Origin: Platerodrilus igneus
Lineage: Eukaryota > Arthropoda > Insecta > Coleoptera > Lycidae
NCBI GenBank assembly: GCA_036346225.1
Contig: JARFIW010001469.1
Location: forward strand, 5,674,001-5,738,000
Length of the DNA stretch: 64,000 nt
Direction of reading: 5' to 3'
The translations under genes and the position numbers were made by a program. Position 1 is the stretch's first letter, and every line of letters begins with the position of its first letter. A model generated the notes under the pieces. It saw only the letters and a program-made list of their open reading frames with translations. It made no database searches and was not told the DNA's origin. This document shows, piece after piece, positions 44,310-58,206 of this stretch.

Positions 44310-45760
44310 AACTTATTTTATTTTATTTATTTTTTTATATAAACCCAACAGGTACAAGCCCCAATTACAGGGTAGTAATTAAGTTCATCATACAATTTGA
44401 TAATACTTATTTCAACATTAACTTAAATAATAAATTCTGCAAATTGCTGTACACAATATTAAAAATATCACAGTCATTTTGTTTTGCATTATATAAATTA
44501 CACATTACATTCAATGGAGTATTATGGCAAATATTAGTTCAAGCACAGTTAGTACGAAAAGATAGGTTATTCCTTGTATAATAGATGGTACAATAAAACT
44601 TATTAAAGATAATGATTGTGTATCATCAACCCCATTATTCAATAATTTATGCAAATACAAAATATAGGCTGTATTTCTTCTAGTTTCTAGGGAATGTAAA
44701 TTATATAGCACCCTTAAATCAGATTTTGGAGTATTAAACTCATACTGTGCAGTCTCTTTGTAGTGCAAATACCTTAAGAATTTTTTTTGTATTCTTTCAA
44801 TATTGTACTTGTGACATTCATATTGAGGATTCCATACAACCAATGCGTACTCTAATATAGTCTTAACAAAAGTTATCAACAGTAGTCTGATACATTTAAT
44901 ACTATTGAAGTGTATCATATTACGCACTAAAAAACCATACATTCTAGAAGCACTGTTTGATACTTCAGCAATATGAGCATTGAATGTCAAGCGGATATCG
45001 AATACAACCCCTAAATCTCTTATCACTAATAAATGATGTATTATCCTGCCATTAATGTTATATTCATATTTTAGTGGATTATGTTTTCTTGCAAATGAAA
45101 CTACGTTACATTTAGTTATATTAAACCACAGCCTGTGATCTTTGCACCACTCACTTATATTATTTAAATCGGCTTGTAACCTCTCACAATCTCGAATATC
45201 TTTAATTGATGTGTATAACTTTAAGTCATCGGCAAACAGTAATATGGAAGAGAACTGTATTACAGAAGGTATGCTGTTAATAAATAATAAAAAGAGTAAT
45301 GGGCCAAGGTTTGATCCTTGAGGTACTCCCGATGGTGCAATGAAAGTATTGGATATGAATCCCCTAACAACAACCATCTGCTTACGATCATGCGGAAATG
45401 ACTTCATAAACAATAATAAATTTTTATGAAATCCCTACTGATTATGTAATGTTTCTAATAACTTAGTATGATCAACACTATCAAAAGTATTCACAAAATC
45501 TGTGTAAATAACGTCTATTTGGTCAAGATTATCCAATGTCTCTGCAATACATTGTGTCAAGTTTATTAAATTGCTCACTGTGGATCGCTTTTTGACAAAA
45601 CCTTGTTGAAACACTGATAATCTTTGTGAAACTGAAGAATATATCTGCTGGAAAAGAATCGATTCAAATATTTTGGCTGGTCAAGACAGCGCTGCAATTG
45701 GTCGATAATTTTTTATATCATTTTTGGCACCCTTTTTAAAAACCGGGCTAATTTAGGTTA
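44310..45760 (-). pseudogene. 5'-truncated LINE with reverse transcriptase
   Basis: Reads on the minus strand from a KNYRPIA-like motif near 45710 and FVKKRSTVSNL, through SGVPQGSNLGPLLFLLFINSI, the active site LFADDLKLYT, DLGVVFDIRLTF and FLRYLHYKE, to a C-terminus at 44511. A 3' region ending in a (TAAA)n-like tail at about 44310-44340 follows. Stops and a frame change near 45415 break it. The endonuclease and ORF1 are absent, as expected for a 5'-truncated retrotransposition product. Its style is that of the CR1/Jockey group, and it differs from the LINEs at 2225 and 57900. Confidence 0.8.
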
Positions 45761-46379
45761 CGTTTCTAGTTATGTACAATGTATTCTGTTTGTCTTAGTT
45801 AATGATAATTTTAGCTGCCTGTATTATCAGTTATGTTTATAGGTACCTTATGTTGTGCATATATTTAAGTATGAAATATTATGTTTACTTATGTTATCGT
45901 ATAACTTATGCTGTGCTTATTTATGTGGTACTGCTATTTATTTATGCGATGTGGGTATGATTTATTATTGCAATTTTATGTAGTATGATCGGTGGATGAC
46001 CATGTCAAGTTGGACAAGTTGTAAACAATTGTCATGAAAATCACCATTTTTTAATTAAAATTTTTAGTGTCAATGCTTAGAAAAGTTAGTACAATAGGAA
46101 AGTTGGGGATTATGACTAGATTATATGCATGCCTGGAACTAAATATAAATGAATGAGATTATGGCTTACTGAGTTGATGTTGAACAAAAAATACTATTAA
46201 GTGTGATTCTCGATATATATCTTGAAAATTAGGTCTTCAGTTCTAGAGCTGGTTGGATGGATATTGTAGTTTTTTCTGGTCATACGGCTCCTATGGAACA
46301 ATGCCCTACAAATCTTACAGGTTACGCACTTAGGGCCCCCCCCCCCCAGACGCCTCTGTCACAAACTTTACAGTAATAT
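45761..46379. other. No recognisable gene; possible 5' region of the BEL/Pao element
   Basis: AT-rich sequence with a C-run at 46336-46350. A 5' LTR would be expected hereabouts, but no copy of the downstream end of the element was recognised in it. Confidence 0.35.
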
Positions 46380-47362
46380 TTACGAGTTCATTTACGTGCG
46401 CTTTGTCAGACCAGGAAGTAATAGAATTTATAAAGGAACAAGCTCAGATTTTTGCTATGGCCTCAGCTCAGAATAAAGCGGGAACAGCATCTAATTATAG
46501 TAAAAGCAAGTCGTTTTTTGTTAAGGATAAAATAAGTGGTAATAAATATGTTATTTGTCAGTTACACCATAATATACCTCAGTGTAGTACATTTTTGGCT
46601 AAATCGCTGCCTGAAAGACAATGTTGTTAAGGATAAAAATTTAAGTATTTGTTGTTTTGGACAACACAGGGTAGCTGTATGCAAAAGTCGTGTTTCTTGT
46701 GATTTTTGCAAATGTAAACATAATTCCCTCATACATTTTGGTAAACCTCAATCTTATTATACAAGGGACAAAATTAATCGTCAAGAAAACTATCGTGTCG
46801 TTGAGGTAAAAGAAGACCATTCTAAGGTGGTCTGCACTGTTCCTGGGACATCATACGATGTACAAGTGGCAGAGTCTATGCAGGGAAATCCGAACACTGC
46901 ATCGTTTTGCTCAATTTTGGATAATGTCACAGTCAATTACATTGTTACTTTGTCGATGGTTATGGTAAATATTTTTGGTAAAAATGGCAAGCAATCTAAG
47001 GTTATAGACTTTTACTCGATTCAGGCAGCCAAGCCAATTTTCTTACCTTAAATTGCGCTAAGTTGCTTCAATTGGATATTGATACTTGTAGCTCAATCGT
47101 TAAAGGCATTGGTAGTTGTGGTAATTTAATAAAAGGTGTTACTACAACGGCAATTTCGTATCAATTTAATTCAGACATATGTTATAAAATAAAGGTTTTG
47201 TTGGTTGATGAAATTACAGGTAGTTTACCAGATTGCAAGGTTCGCCGCGATTTATTGGAATATTTAAGTGATTTACCTTTAGCTGACGACAAGTTTGATA
47301 TACCGGGTACTATTGACGGAATAATTGGAGCAGAATTGTTTCCAACTTTGTTAGGTTCTTGA
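46380..47362 (+). pseudogene. BEL/Pao gag-protease remnant
   Basis: Three broken frames. A knuckle region reads CCFGQHRVAVCKSR and CDFCKCKHNSLIHF (46640-46740), the Cys/His pattern that ends BEL/Pao gag. A degenerate retropepsin-like stretch follows (VTLSMVMVNIFG, about 46930-46990). Then comes a DUF1758-like segment with KVLLVDEITGSLP, FDIPGTIDGIIGAELF (47063-47362), conserved in this superfamily. Frameshifts near 46630, 47050 and 47362 show it is dead. The polyprotein would have formed particles and processed itself. Confidence 0.72.
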
Positions 47363-47493
47363 AAGGTAGCTGGGTCCTTACATTCACCTATTGCTATTGA
47401 AACTATGCTAGGATATGTAGTTATGGGATCCGCCCAACAGTTTGTCCGCAAGCAAGAAAGTTTCAGACATTTCATTCCGTTGTTGAACCTACA

Positions 47494-48838
47494 TTGGATT
47501 CCTTAGACTTCCCAAAACAAAGTTTTGATCATCTCGATGATAGGGAAAGTGAAAAAATTTACCCATCGACGGTGCACCGAAACTTAAGTGGTCGTTATAT
47601 GGTAACGCTGCCATTTAAGTACAGTTCTTCGAAATTGGAAGATTCTTATTTGGCGGCACAACCATTTTTATTCTTTAGAAAGGAAATTTGATAGATCGCC
47701 GCTACTTGAGGTTCAATATTGAAAGGTTATTAAAGAACTACTTTTAGACAACACAAACTGGTTTTTACTCCATCCACTAAAACAAATCCGTTAATAAAGT
47801 CGCCTATATACACGATGATTACTAGTTATAATTTTATTTGTGGAAGCTGCGATATATATTTTGATACTATAAATTTTTTAGTAGATGTTGCGCTTAATAA
47901 ACTGCAACAAATGCATTGTTAAATTGAACTAATGTCAAATTTTCCTGTAACTGGGTTTATTATTTTCTGTTTATTGTAAATGGGGTTTCCCGTAAATGTA
48001 TGAAAATACAAATATAAATAAATAAATGAAGGATATATGTCGTTGTTTCCAAATCCGAAAATACTGCTTCTGAATTATTTCATATCTCATCATGTCGTGT
48101 TTAAGGATAATTCTACAACACCGTTACGATGTGTTTTTGATGAAAGTGCTAAAACTTCAACCCAAGCTTCTCTTAATGATTTATTATATACAAGCCCAAA
48201 ATTACAAAGTAATGTGGTTGACATATTTTTGAATTTTCAATTATTCTCTAAATGTAACATTCGTCAGATGTACTTGAGCATTCAAGTGGACCCTTTGCAA
48301 AGGAAATATCGGCACGTTCTATGGCGTTTTTCAGAAATGGTCCAGTTGATGTGTATTGTTTAAAGTCGTTTTTGGTTTGAAATGTTCTCCATTTTTAGCA
48401 TTGAGAACGTTGCAGCAGCTAGCGATGGATGAAAGAGACAGATGTCTGCTAGCATGTACAATAATTCAACAATATTTCTACATAGATGTTTTGTTATCGT
48501 CTTGCGCTAGTTTGGAAGAAGCTAGACCGTTATGCTGGCAACTAACTGATATTTTTAACTTTGTACAATTTCATTTGACAGAGTGGGCTAGTAGCTCAAA
48601 GAAATTACTACATATAATTCCCGACACAGATCATTGTTCTAAAATAGTGAATTTTGACAATGATGGCCTTAAAGTACTAGGTCTACAGTGGCATTCCCAC
48701 TACGCTGTTTTTAAATTTAGCATTAATATTGAGCTTAAAGCTTGTACTAAACAGAATTTGTTATCTACTGTTACTAGATTGTTTGACCCTTTTGGATTTA
48801 TCGCTCCTGTAACATTGTTAATTAAGATATTTATTTAA
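47494..48838 (+). pseudogene. BEL/Pao reverse transcriptase remnant
   Basis: The N-terminal RT region (47494-47691: GRYMVTLPFKYSSSKLE) is separated by an approximately 270 bp inserted LINE tail from the rest (48037-48838). The rest shows ISHHVVFKDNSTTPLRCVFD, NIRQMYLSIQVDP and VFGLKCSPFLALRTLQQLA. The active site reads YIDV where the family has YVDD, so the second catalytic Asp is lost. The domain ends with VTRLFDPFGFIAPVTLLIK, a signature of Pao polyproteins. Confidence 0.75.
47757..48030 (+). repeat. LINE 3' tail inserted in the BEL/Pao RT
   Basis: About 270 bp that breaks the RT frame and ends in (AAAT)n at about 48010-48030, preceded by cctgtaactggg and ggggtttcccgtaaatgta, like the 3' ends of insect LINEs. 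It is a very 5'-truncated insertion. No clear target duplication was identified. Confidence 0.5.
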
Positions 48839-48842
48839 AAAA

Positions 48843-50975
48843 ATGTGGACTTTTCGTTTGCATGGGGATGAAGTTATGGAAGGAGATTTGTCCATGCATA
48901 GGCAATGTTTACAAGAGGAATTGTCTCTTTCTGGTTTTAAAATGCCTCGAATGTTAATTGATAATCTTGATGGAACTATCTTATTGGTAGATTTTTGCGA
49001 TGCGTTCTTAGAAGCATACGGAGGGATCGTTTACATGAAAATCATGCATCCTAGTGGAGATATTTATATCAATTTGGTGTGTGGTAAAAGCAAGGTAGCG
49101 ACATACCAAGGCTGGAACGTTGTGTGGCTTTTTTATTAGCTAAATTATTGAAATTTGTAGACACTACTCTGGAATCTCGTGTGCAAATTGTACACATTTC
49201 CGCTTTCTCCTATTCCGCTGTCACCCTGAATTGGTTATCAACACCACCTTATGGGTGGCAAATATTTGTAGCTAACCGGGTAGCTGAAACACAAGAATTA
49301 TTCCCTCCAGAGTCCTGATATCATAATGAAGTCGAACAAAATATCAGTGATGGTTTGTTTCATGGTATTAAATCCTTGCAGTTTATGGCTATGAACGCTC
49401 AGTTATGTGGTTCCGATTGGCTAAAATTGTTGTCTTAATTGTGGCCAATTAATCGTATTCCTGTCTATGACGGAGGTCTACCTGAAGAAAAACTTGTTGC
49501 ACTCCTGGCAACTAAACCTGTTTTGCATCCTTTATATGACTTAATAGTACGCTGTTCGTCTTCGACTATTGCGATCGACAGTGTATGTAATCAGATTTTT
49601 AAAATTTTTACTATCCTTAAAGACCATTCTAGTTTCCGATTTAAAAATGGCAGAATTAGTATTGATCAAAATTGTGTAATTTCAACATTTTAATTCGGAA
49701 ATTTTGTTGTTAGAAAAGGAAAATGCATGTTCGATCCGTTTTCGTGCCCTTGTCCATTTCTTCAAGATGGATTGATTAGAGTGGGACGGACGCTAAGTAA
49801 TTCTAAATTAGGATTTGATCAACAACATCCCTTTCTATTGCCCACTAAGGACAATTTTGTTAAACTATTAATTGATCAGTGTCATCGGCAAAATTTACAC
49901 ACTGGTCCGTGCCTAGTTTCAACGATTTTGTGCCAAAAGTTTTGGATACTTGGGGCCCAGAATAGTTATTCGGTATCAACTAAGCAAATGCTCCCAAAGG
50001 TTTATTTCCAAAAATGGCCGATTTGCCTTCTGTAAGAGTTGCGAAGGCGAAACCTTTTTTATGCTGTGGTGTTGATTACGGAGGTCTGTTTTTTGTTACT
50101 CCTATTCGAGGACGTGGAATTCGAGGTCATAAACCATACTTATGTCTTTTTATTTGTTTATGTACTAAAGCGTTACATTTGGAATTAGTTTCGGACTTGT
50201 CCACAGACATGTTTTTATCTGCGTTTAAAAGATTTTTCTCCCGCCGAGGAGCAGTTTCTACAATATATTCTGATTGCGCAACAAATTTTATTGGAACCAA
50301 GAATGAATTAGAAGACTTGTATTTATTAGTAAATTCAGGCGAATATAAAAGGGCGGTTAGAACTGAATTATTAACTCAAAAAATTTATTGGAAATTTCAA
50401 CCACCTTTAAACTCACATTTTTCAGGCGTTTGGGAATTACAAATTAAAGTAGTTAAAACCCATCTGTGTAAGACTATATATAGGGTCGCAAATATTGACA
50501 TATGAAGAATTTTCTACAGTTTTAGCTCAAACAGAAGCTTTGTTAAATTCAAGACCTTTATCTTGGCTTAGTACAGATCCTTCAGATCCTGTTACATTAA
50601 CTCCAGCTCATTTTCTTACCTTAACTCCATTATCTTCGTTGCCAGTGTTCGTGATTTCAAACCCCCCCAAAAAACCTATTCGTTCGGAAGAAACTCTTGG
50701 ATCATTTAGTTCAAGTATTTTGGAAAAGATGACGTATTGAATATTTGACGCAATTGCAACTGTGCCAAAAATGGAATGTTCCCGGTGCTGTCATTAATAA
50801 AGGTACATTGGTCATTATCAAACAAGATAATATGCCGCCCCTTCATTGGCCTTTAGCAATTGTTGACGAAATCTTCCCAAGAAAAGACGGAATCGTTAGG
50901 GTAGTGAATGTTGGGACTAGTACTGGATCGTATAAACGACCAGTTGTACACTTATGTCCTCTTCCCACACAATGA
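48843..50975 (+). pseudogene. BEL/Pao RNase H-integrase remnant
   Basis: Segments in changing frames. 48843-49139 and 49124-49318 are RNase H-like (LVDFCDAFLEAYGGIVYM). 49727-50035 is an integrase N-terminus (LIDQCHRQNLHTGP). 50014-50505 is the integrase core, with the catalytic Asp in GVDYGGLF, the second in IYSDCATNF and Glu in GVWELQIKV. 50495-50740 reads [13 protein letters not shown], and 50745-50975 is a DUF5641-type C-terminus (LCQKWNVPGAVINKGTLVII). This order is diagnostic of BEL/Pao. A G-rich purine tract at 51164-51184 could be the polypurine tract of the missing or unrecognised 3' LTR. Confidence 0.78.
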
Positions 50976-52391
50976 TATAGATTTGATTTCGGTTTTAGTT
51001 TGATTTAGACAAGTTATCATCTAGAAATAATTTTATTTTACTTAAATTTTCCAACAGATAAATTTTATGGTTAAATTTTTTCCCAAATTAGGTTTCGGTT
51101 AATTTAACATTTAATTTAGTTGGAAAAAAAATTGATTTTATTTTTGGTCATTCTGAAGTTGCTTGGGGGGGGGAGAGGGGGAAGGCCATCATTTGGCCGT
51201 TGCATGTGTCTTGTGTAATTTGTGCCGATAACGATTTTGGATTGGAGGTCGTTATCGGTGTATTGTTCAATTATCAGTGAGTCTTGCTTAAGTTTTCGAT
51301 CTCGAATGTTTTCAACTGTACAAGTGTTGTGTTTAAGTTGTTAAAATTTATAATTATATATACGTAAAGAACCTCGGTGTTTGATGGCAGGTAACGATTC
51401 ATCTTAGATACTTATCCTACAACCCTTCCTTACTTGTCCAAAGGTGAGTTGAGGAGGCTGATTTTGCTTCCAAGTTGGAATTCGGTAAGTTTTATTAATA
51501 ACTATTATTATTTATTGATTATGGAAATACAGTTCCTTATTGGTTGAATTAATATTTTGATGATTTGATATTTAACTATACACTAGAGTTCAGTGAATAG
51601 CAATAACAACCTCTTTGCTTTTAACTTTGTCTGTCCATGATATCTTAATCATACGCATGTAGCACCACATTTCAAAGGCTTCTATCTTTTTCCTGTTTGC
51701 TTCTCCTACTGTCCAATTTTCACAACTGTGTTACACACTTTTTCTCTATAGGTTTATATAGTGTGTTTACTCTACCTTATAGGCGGCAGAGCCTCGATAA
51801 AATATGAGGGGTTCCTGTTTAAGGTTTAAACCCAGGGTAAAGAGGATGGTAAATGGCTTTGAGTAAAAAAAGGACCCTCTAAAGAGATCTTCCAGCCAGC
51901 TAAGCTTCTTCAACTTAGGGCAGAGCTATGAGCTAGGGTCGTAGGTTGGTATGCGATAATAAAAGAATTTTAATGGACGCCACCGAATCTTAATAATTAT
52001 TATACTATGAACCAATCCGAAGACCAGATACGGAAATCTTCAAAAAGAAAAAAAAATCCTTGACGAGTAACACATAGAAAAATAATACTTACTTATGACT
52101 CTGCAAACTGGAATGGGAACGACGATCTCATACTATATGAAAATTTAATCACTTCTAAACATTTTTGACTAGGGCTACGTTAAAGCCTAGTCGCTTTATC
52201 ACAAAAAAAATAATTATAAAAAGATCAACCAGTCAAAATTATACTACAAAAAATTTTAAACTCCACACCAATAATATATCTTTCTCCACTACAAAAATTT
52301 CATAAATGTGGTTGTTTGCTTCTATAGAAAAATTATTGATGACTTCAATGAAAGAAAGCTTTAAAACAACTTATTATTCTTTCTATTGATT

Positions 52392-52443
<52 letters not shown>

Positions 52444-54049
52444 CATCATTTGCACAATTTCATATGTACTGAAACTTTCGAGATAATTACTTTAATTAAG
52501 GTCTAGTATTAGTCTCTGATTATTTATATGAATTTTATACTTGAAAATTTATTTATAGTGTTTTCGTTATTATTCTACAATTTATATATGATACCAGAAT
52601 AGGATCCTTTTCGGGTTTACAATCAATAAATTAAATGTCCTGACTTTCGGTAGATTACAGAACTATATTTTTAATTGATTTAATTGATGGAATCAAAGGT
52701 CAAAAACACTTATTGTTTGAATTTAACTATACTTCAGGTGTACTGCCAAAAAAATTATATTTTATAAAGTGACAAACAAATATCAACGTGTCACGTGTTT
52801 AGTTACGAATACATTTTAGTATAACCTTGTAAATTCAAAAATTATCATATAGAAATTTCTTTGTGTTTATAAGAGCATTCATGAAATATCCAACTATTAA
52901 ATTCTGAATAAAATATTACGTGTCTAAATTAAATGACCATATAAAACTTACAAAAATTTTGTGTACCGATTTAAATGAACATATAGAATTTACAAAAATT
53001 ATTTGTACATTTTAAGTAATAGTTCTATGAAATGAAAATTGATCTAAAATTGGAGATGACTCACCACAAACAATCTGATAGGCGTCCGAGTTCATCAGCC
53101 ATCTTGAGTACTTACAAAAACAGATGCGCGCGGCTGGCACATAGACGGGCTTGACTTCTATACAAAACAACATCTGCCGAAACTTTCACCATCTTGCATA
53201 GCAACATTTAAGACTTTGTACTTTCCATACAACTAACAACCAATTGTGCTTCTGTGTTTCATAATAATTATATACGAAAGATTTATCGCTCCACAATTTG
53301 ATAAATTGCATGCTTACATAAAATTTGCGTTTCAAAATTGGACTTGAAATTTACTTGTACTTCTAATTTTACATTAACTCTTACTTGCGTTTCAAAATTG
53401 GACATATTTTACTTGCTTTTACTTGCTACTTTTTACTTGCGCTGAAAAGAATTGTGTAAAATGATTTGGATGTAACTTGAAAATTATTCACCTACCGTAG
53501 ATATATATTTCTTGGTTACTCTAGGTCAATGCAACAACTAATTGAGGCCATGGTATCCGTCAGCACCATTGCACCTCTCTTTGGGACAGCATGTTTTTTC
53601 AAACCTGCTAGCCCACGTTTCAACACTTGCTTCGCTGACTACATTCAGATGGTAAATAATGAACCTTGATCACGGGGCAATTTTATTATCCAAGCACGCG
53701 CAGAATGGGAATATTCTATTAATATACATATAGATAGAAGAAATCTTAAATTTTACTTCGAGTCTTTAAATATAGGTGGAGCCCTATGTATGAATTGGTA
53801 ATATATTGTTACTATCGGAAATTAATATTTTCTGTCTAATAATGGATATGTGTTAAATAGATATTTAGAACAAAAACGTATATTTATGAAGCAGGTAATT
53901 GTATTCGTTACAACTGTACAGTGCTGTACTCCATACACGCTTTCAGAAATTTTTTCCTTGTTTCTAGATTTGTTGTCTTTGAACATAGTTGCTTTTTCTT
54001 GTTAAATGCAGCACGACCTTAAGCTAATCTTTGTTTTATAATTTTCCCA
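50976..54049. other. No recognised gene
   Basis: AT-rich DNA with a (TA)n tract at 52394-52437, a purine/G run at 51164-51184 and a repeated cttgcgtttcaaaattggac at about 53322 and 53383. The start (51185 on) may hold the BEL/Pao 3' LTR, but its ends were not identified. Confidence 0.4.
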
Positions 54050-55057
54050 TCTTGCGTTATTTAATTTCCTAGGTAGTAGAAATGCTTAACCTCTTGTAAG
54101 TTATAGTTTCCTATTTGTATTCTGCTTTCTAACTTATTTGTCCCTCCTTTACATATCAGTACTTTCGTTTTATTTTTGTTCATTTTCATACTGTATCTCT
54201 CTGTTAGTGCTGGTTCCATTTCATTAAGAGCTGCTTCTAACTCTTCATTGCTACATGCAATACCACTATATTGTCTGCAAATCTGAAGACATCAAGCGTT
54301 TGTTCCTGCATAATTCCAAATGAATTTCAGCATTTGACAGTATTCATTACCTTTTCGATATGTAAGTTAAAATTTAACAGGAATAGGGCATATCTCTGCC
54401 TCACCACTTTCCTAATATATACTTCTCTACGTTCCTGATCCAATTCTATTACAGCCGTTTGCTCTTTGTATAACCTATGTACTATCAGTCTATTCCTGTA
54501 ACTCGTTCCTATCTTTTTGAGTATTTCGAACATTTTTTCCCACTTTACATTGTTGAATGTTTTTTTCAGATCTACAAACACTCTATTCGCTATTGTTTTC
54601 ATCATTATCACCCTTAAAGCTAAAATGGCTTCCTGTGTTTCCCTATTTTGCCTAAACCCAAAGTATTCTAGTATTTCTTCACCCCATTTTTCTATCCATC
54701 TTTATACAATTCTGGTTAATATTTTTGACAGGGACTGTCAAAATTGTTTGAATTTTTTCACATTTATCTGCACCTTTTTTTTGTACAGTAACTGAAGTTA
54801 AGTTTGAAATCTTTAAGTGTTATCTGTCTCATACGTATAAATTACAAGTTGGAAGAAACATTCTGTTACTGTTTGTTCAGCGGCTTTTAGTGTTTCTGCT
54901 TGCACCTTACCTATATCCTGCACCTTATTATATTTTAGACTCTTTAATGCTAATTCCAACTCATCTACAAGTTTAGGATATCCCATGTCAACCTTTTCAA
55001 TGTCCTGTTCTACTGCCTCAAGTTCCTGCCGTGCATATAGATTTCCTATATCGTCGG
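54050..55057 (-). pseudogene. RTE-like LINE fragment
   Basis: Uninterrupted relative of the LINE at 29582-36790. The minus strand reads from a DIEKVDMGYPKL-type linker near 54990 through an RT start (EEILEYFGFRQN-like, about 54660), FVDLKKTFNNVKWEKMFEIL (54590-54530), VVRQRYALFLLNFNLHIEKVM and an RT C-terminus to about 54050. Its value here is that it shows the empty-site sequence at each of the three insertions in the other copy. Frames are broken; only 54611-54327 is open for 94 residues. Confidence 0.78.
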
Positions 55058-55764
55058 TGAAGTCCTAATACCTCGTAACCCACAATTTGTACAAAGTAGG
55101 TTTTTGATGTAAGTATTCTAAGTAAACCTCGCTGCTTCGATCTGGCAATTATCTCGTAAGCCATAAAATTTAATTTTTTTGTTGTAATCACTCGTATAAC
55201 ATTTGCAGGTGGAATCAATAGTACGTATGCCACAGTCATTTTAAGTTAACTCGTAACCGCCATCACGTGTTTTAAAGAATACAGCAATTTATAGTTAGTG
55301 GAAGTAATACCTCGTATTCTGCTGAGTATGTTTACAATCAGTTTGTCGCTGTGTGATTAAAATGAGATGTTTATTGTGTTAGTACCTCTGTACCTGTTTA
55401 ATAGTGTTATAATTTAAAATAAAGAGTTCAAGAACTTTGTTTATATTAAACTTGGCTATAAATCAGAAATGTGGTGAGTAGGTGATTATTCAGTATAAGT
55501 AGCTCTTTTAGTCTATAGAGGTCAGGGTTCGATTTCATTAATTAATATCACCATAAAATACTGGCGCCAAAGTGAGAAGAAAACTTTATTTAAAGTGAAT
55601 CAGAAGTTGTAATTGTTAATCCATACCCCAAATTTACATGAGGATTCTAAGTTTTTAAACAATACCGAAAATACTTATTCAGGTATGAGAAATACAAATT
55701 GAAAATATATTTGTAGTGCTGACAGTTTTATTATACTAATAATAATTTAATTTCAGCAGTTATC

Positions 55765-57890
55765 CAAGATGATATAGGAGTGATGCTTGTCACAATTTCC
55801 AAACTACCAAATAATGAAGTTCTTACTGAACCTCAGTCAATTAGCAGCGAGATCCTGATAAATAATGATACAACAGGTTGGTTTGTAATTTTATTGATAT
55901 TTAAAAGAATATTTCAGTTTGGCTACACACTTATTTTTTGTAAATTAAAAATTGATTATATAAATAATATTTCATTTTGTTACAAATTTTAATATTTAAT
56001 CATTAAAATAACTTTGTAATTGTTTTAGTAACTGATTTGTACGACGTTTTATTGGTATTGCCTCATGAAAATAATGATCAGCAACAGCTACTGCCCATTG
56101 ATCTTTGTAGCACGACCACTAACAATTATTATTATGATGAAATGAATAACCGTGGAAACTCAATTTCTATTCTTTCAACTGAATATGTTCAACAACAAAA
56201 CGTGATAGAAGAAACCACTCAAACCAGTGCAATTGATGAATGTGAACATTTTCAGATTGTTGAATACTTCGACTATAGTAATAATGAATCCAACTACTAC
56301 GTTATTACATTGCTTCATGATAATGATAGTACTGTATTATTAAACAACGAAAAGAAAACTCATACTCCTGTACAGAGTATTTCGATGGATTTGCCTAAAT
56401 GTTCAACTGATGAAAATAAAGAAAATGATCTTGATTATGACCCAATTTATGAACCCGATTCTGACGGTTCTAACCTAGAACAAGACGCCTCTTGAACATG
56501 AGAGAATAAACCTTACCAACAATGAAGACGACACAGAAATTATAGACCATGGTGATATGACTCACGAAAGAAAAAGATGTGTAACAGCAGATCCTAATGG
56601 ATGGAGAAAACATAAAACAAAACATTTAAGAATGCTTGAAAAGTTGTATGTTGAGTACAGTCGATCAAAAGATGGTGTTGTTAAACATGACCAGCCTAGA
56701 AAAGGAAGAATCCTTTTGCCATCTTGCACTTTAAAGGAGTGTTTAAAAGCAAAACCAGACATTGCACGGTAATAAGTGAAGAGGAGTGCAAATTCATTTT
56801 AAAGAAATTTTGGAATAGTATGAATTGGAATCGGAGGGAAGTCTTTGTAACAAACCATGTTAAAAAAGTGATCCGAAAAGAATCTACACTAAGAATGAAT
56901 CAAGGCGAAAACTAACGTTGCAATACCATTTGACTGAAGAAAATAAAAAACTGCAAGTTTGTAAGAAGATATTTTTGTCAACTGTTTGTTTGGTCGAGTA
57001 CAGTTTGCAAAGCTCAATAAAAAGCGGCGAATATGGAATGAATACTAGTAAACAGTCATGCCTAACAAACAAACAGCAAAATATTTTCGTTCGTGAGCAC
57101 AAAGATAAGAAAAAGTAGCTTAGAGACTTTTTTTAATAGTTTGCCAAAGTTGCCCTCCCACTATGGTAGACATGATTCGTCTAAACTTTATTTGGAAAAC
57201 ACAATACAATCATTGGTTCAACTCTCAAGAGTGTACAATGAGAAATGTGCTACAGAAAATAAATTGCCTGTAAGCAGGCCAACATTCAATCAAATTTTTC
57301 ATGAAATGAACCTTTCAATCCATCAAATTAAAATAGATAAGTGTGATGTATGTACTCGGCATGAAGTAGGAAACATAAGTGATGACGAATTTGAATGTTC
57401 ATATTAAAAGAAAAGACCGAGCAAGACAAGAAAAATCTACCAACAAGATAGCAGCCATTGAAGGAAAATGTAAGCTTTTAACCATGAATCTTCAAGCGGT
57501 GAAAGTAGCACCTTGCCTACAAGCCAGTGCTGTATTCTTTAAAACGAAACTAAGCTGTCAACTTTACCGTTTACGATTTGGTTAGTCACCACGTAAAATG
57601 CGGTTTACGGAATCTGAAGTAGACTTGTCTGCATCAACTTTCACGACTTGTATCATTGAATACATAACTACCTATTGTGCATCTGATGAAAAAATTCCCG
57701 TTTGGCGATGGATGCACATACCAAAATCGCAATAGCGTCCTTGCCAATGCCTTATTATCTTATGCTGTTGAAAATCAGGTTGTAATTACACAAAATTTTT
57801 TAGAACCGGGCCATACTCAAATGGAGTGACTTGGTTCGCAGCTGCATTGAACGCAAACTAAAAGGAAGGGAAATTCATTTGCCTAGTGTC
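55765..57890 (+). pseudogene. Transposase-like gene remnant with an intron, 5' part
   Basis: The first recognisable exon starts after a TTTAATTTCAG acceptor at 55764 and ends at a donor at 55876. A 152 bp intron ends in GTTTTAG at 56027, and the join is in frame. The acidic N-terminal region (DLDYDPIYEPDSDGSN) is followed after a frameshift by RKRCVTADPNGWRKHKTKHLR, SCTLKECLKA, EEECKFILKKFWNSMNWNRR, VCKKIFLSTVCL, LPSHYGRHDSSKLYLE, KIDKCDVCTRHEVG, KLLTMNLQAVKVAPCL and EPGHTQME. This belongs to a multi-copy insect protein family that I take to be transposon-derived; its superfamily is not certain to me. Frameshifts or stops occur near 56493, 56770, 56913, 57118, 57404 and 57585. The LINE that follows cuts it. 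Confidence 0.65.
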
Positions 57891-58206
57891 TATTTATCCA
57901 TAATTTATTTATTTATTTATTTATTATAACTTTTCACTCAGATAACAAGATCCAATTATGGAGTCACAGAAATAAAGTATTACAATAATAAAACAATATA
58001 AATACAAATTAAAAAAATAAATAAAAACAAGTTAGAATGGATAATGGTATTATTAGCATAGCAGAAGAAAGAAAAATAAGAAAACAGTGATAATGTTAGT
58101 AGAGAGCATCTAATATCGCTAGTCGGAAATGTGAGAGAGGAAGTGAGAAATCTAAGTCGGCAGAATACTTATTGAAGAAGCTGGACATTCTACAAATAGG
58201 AGAATT

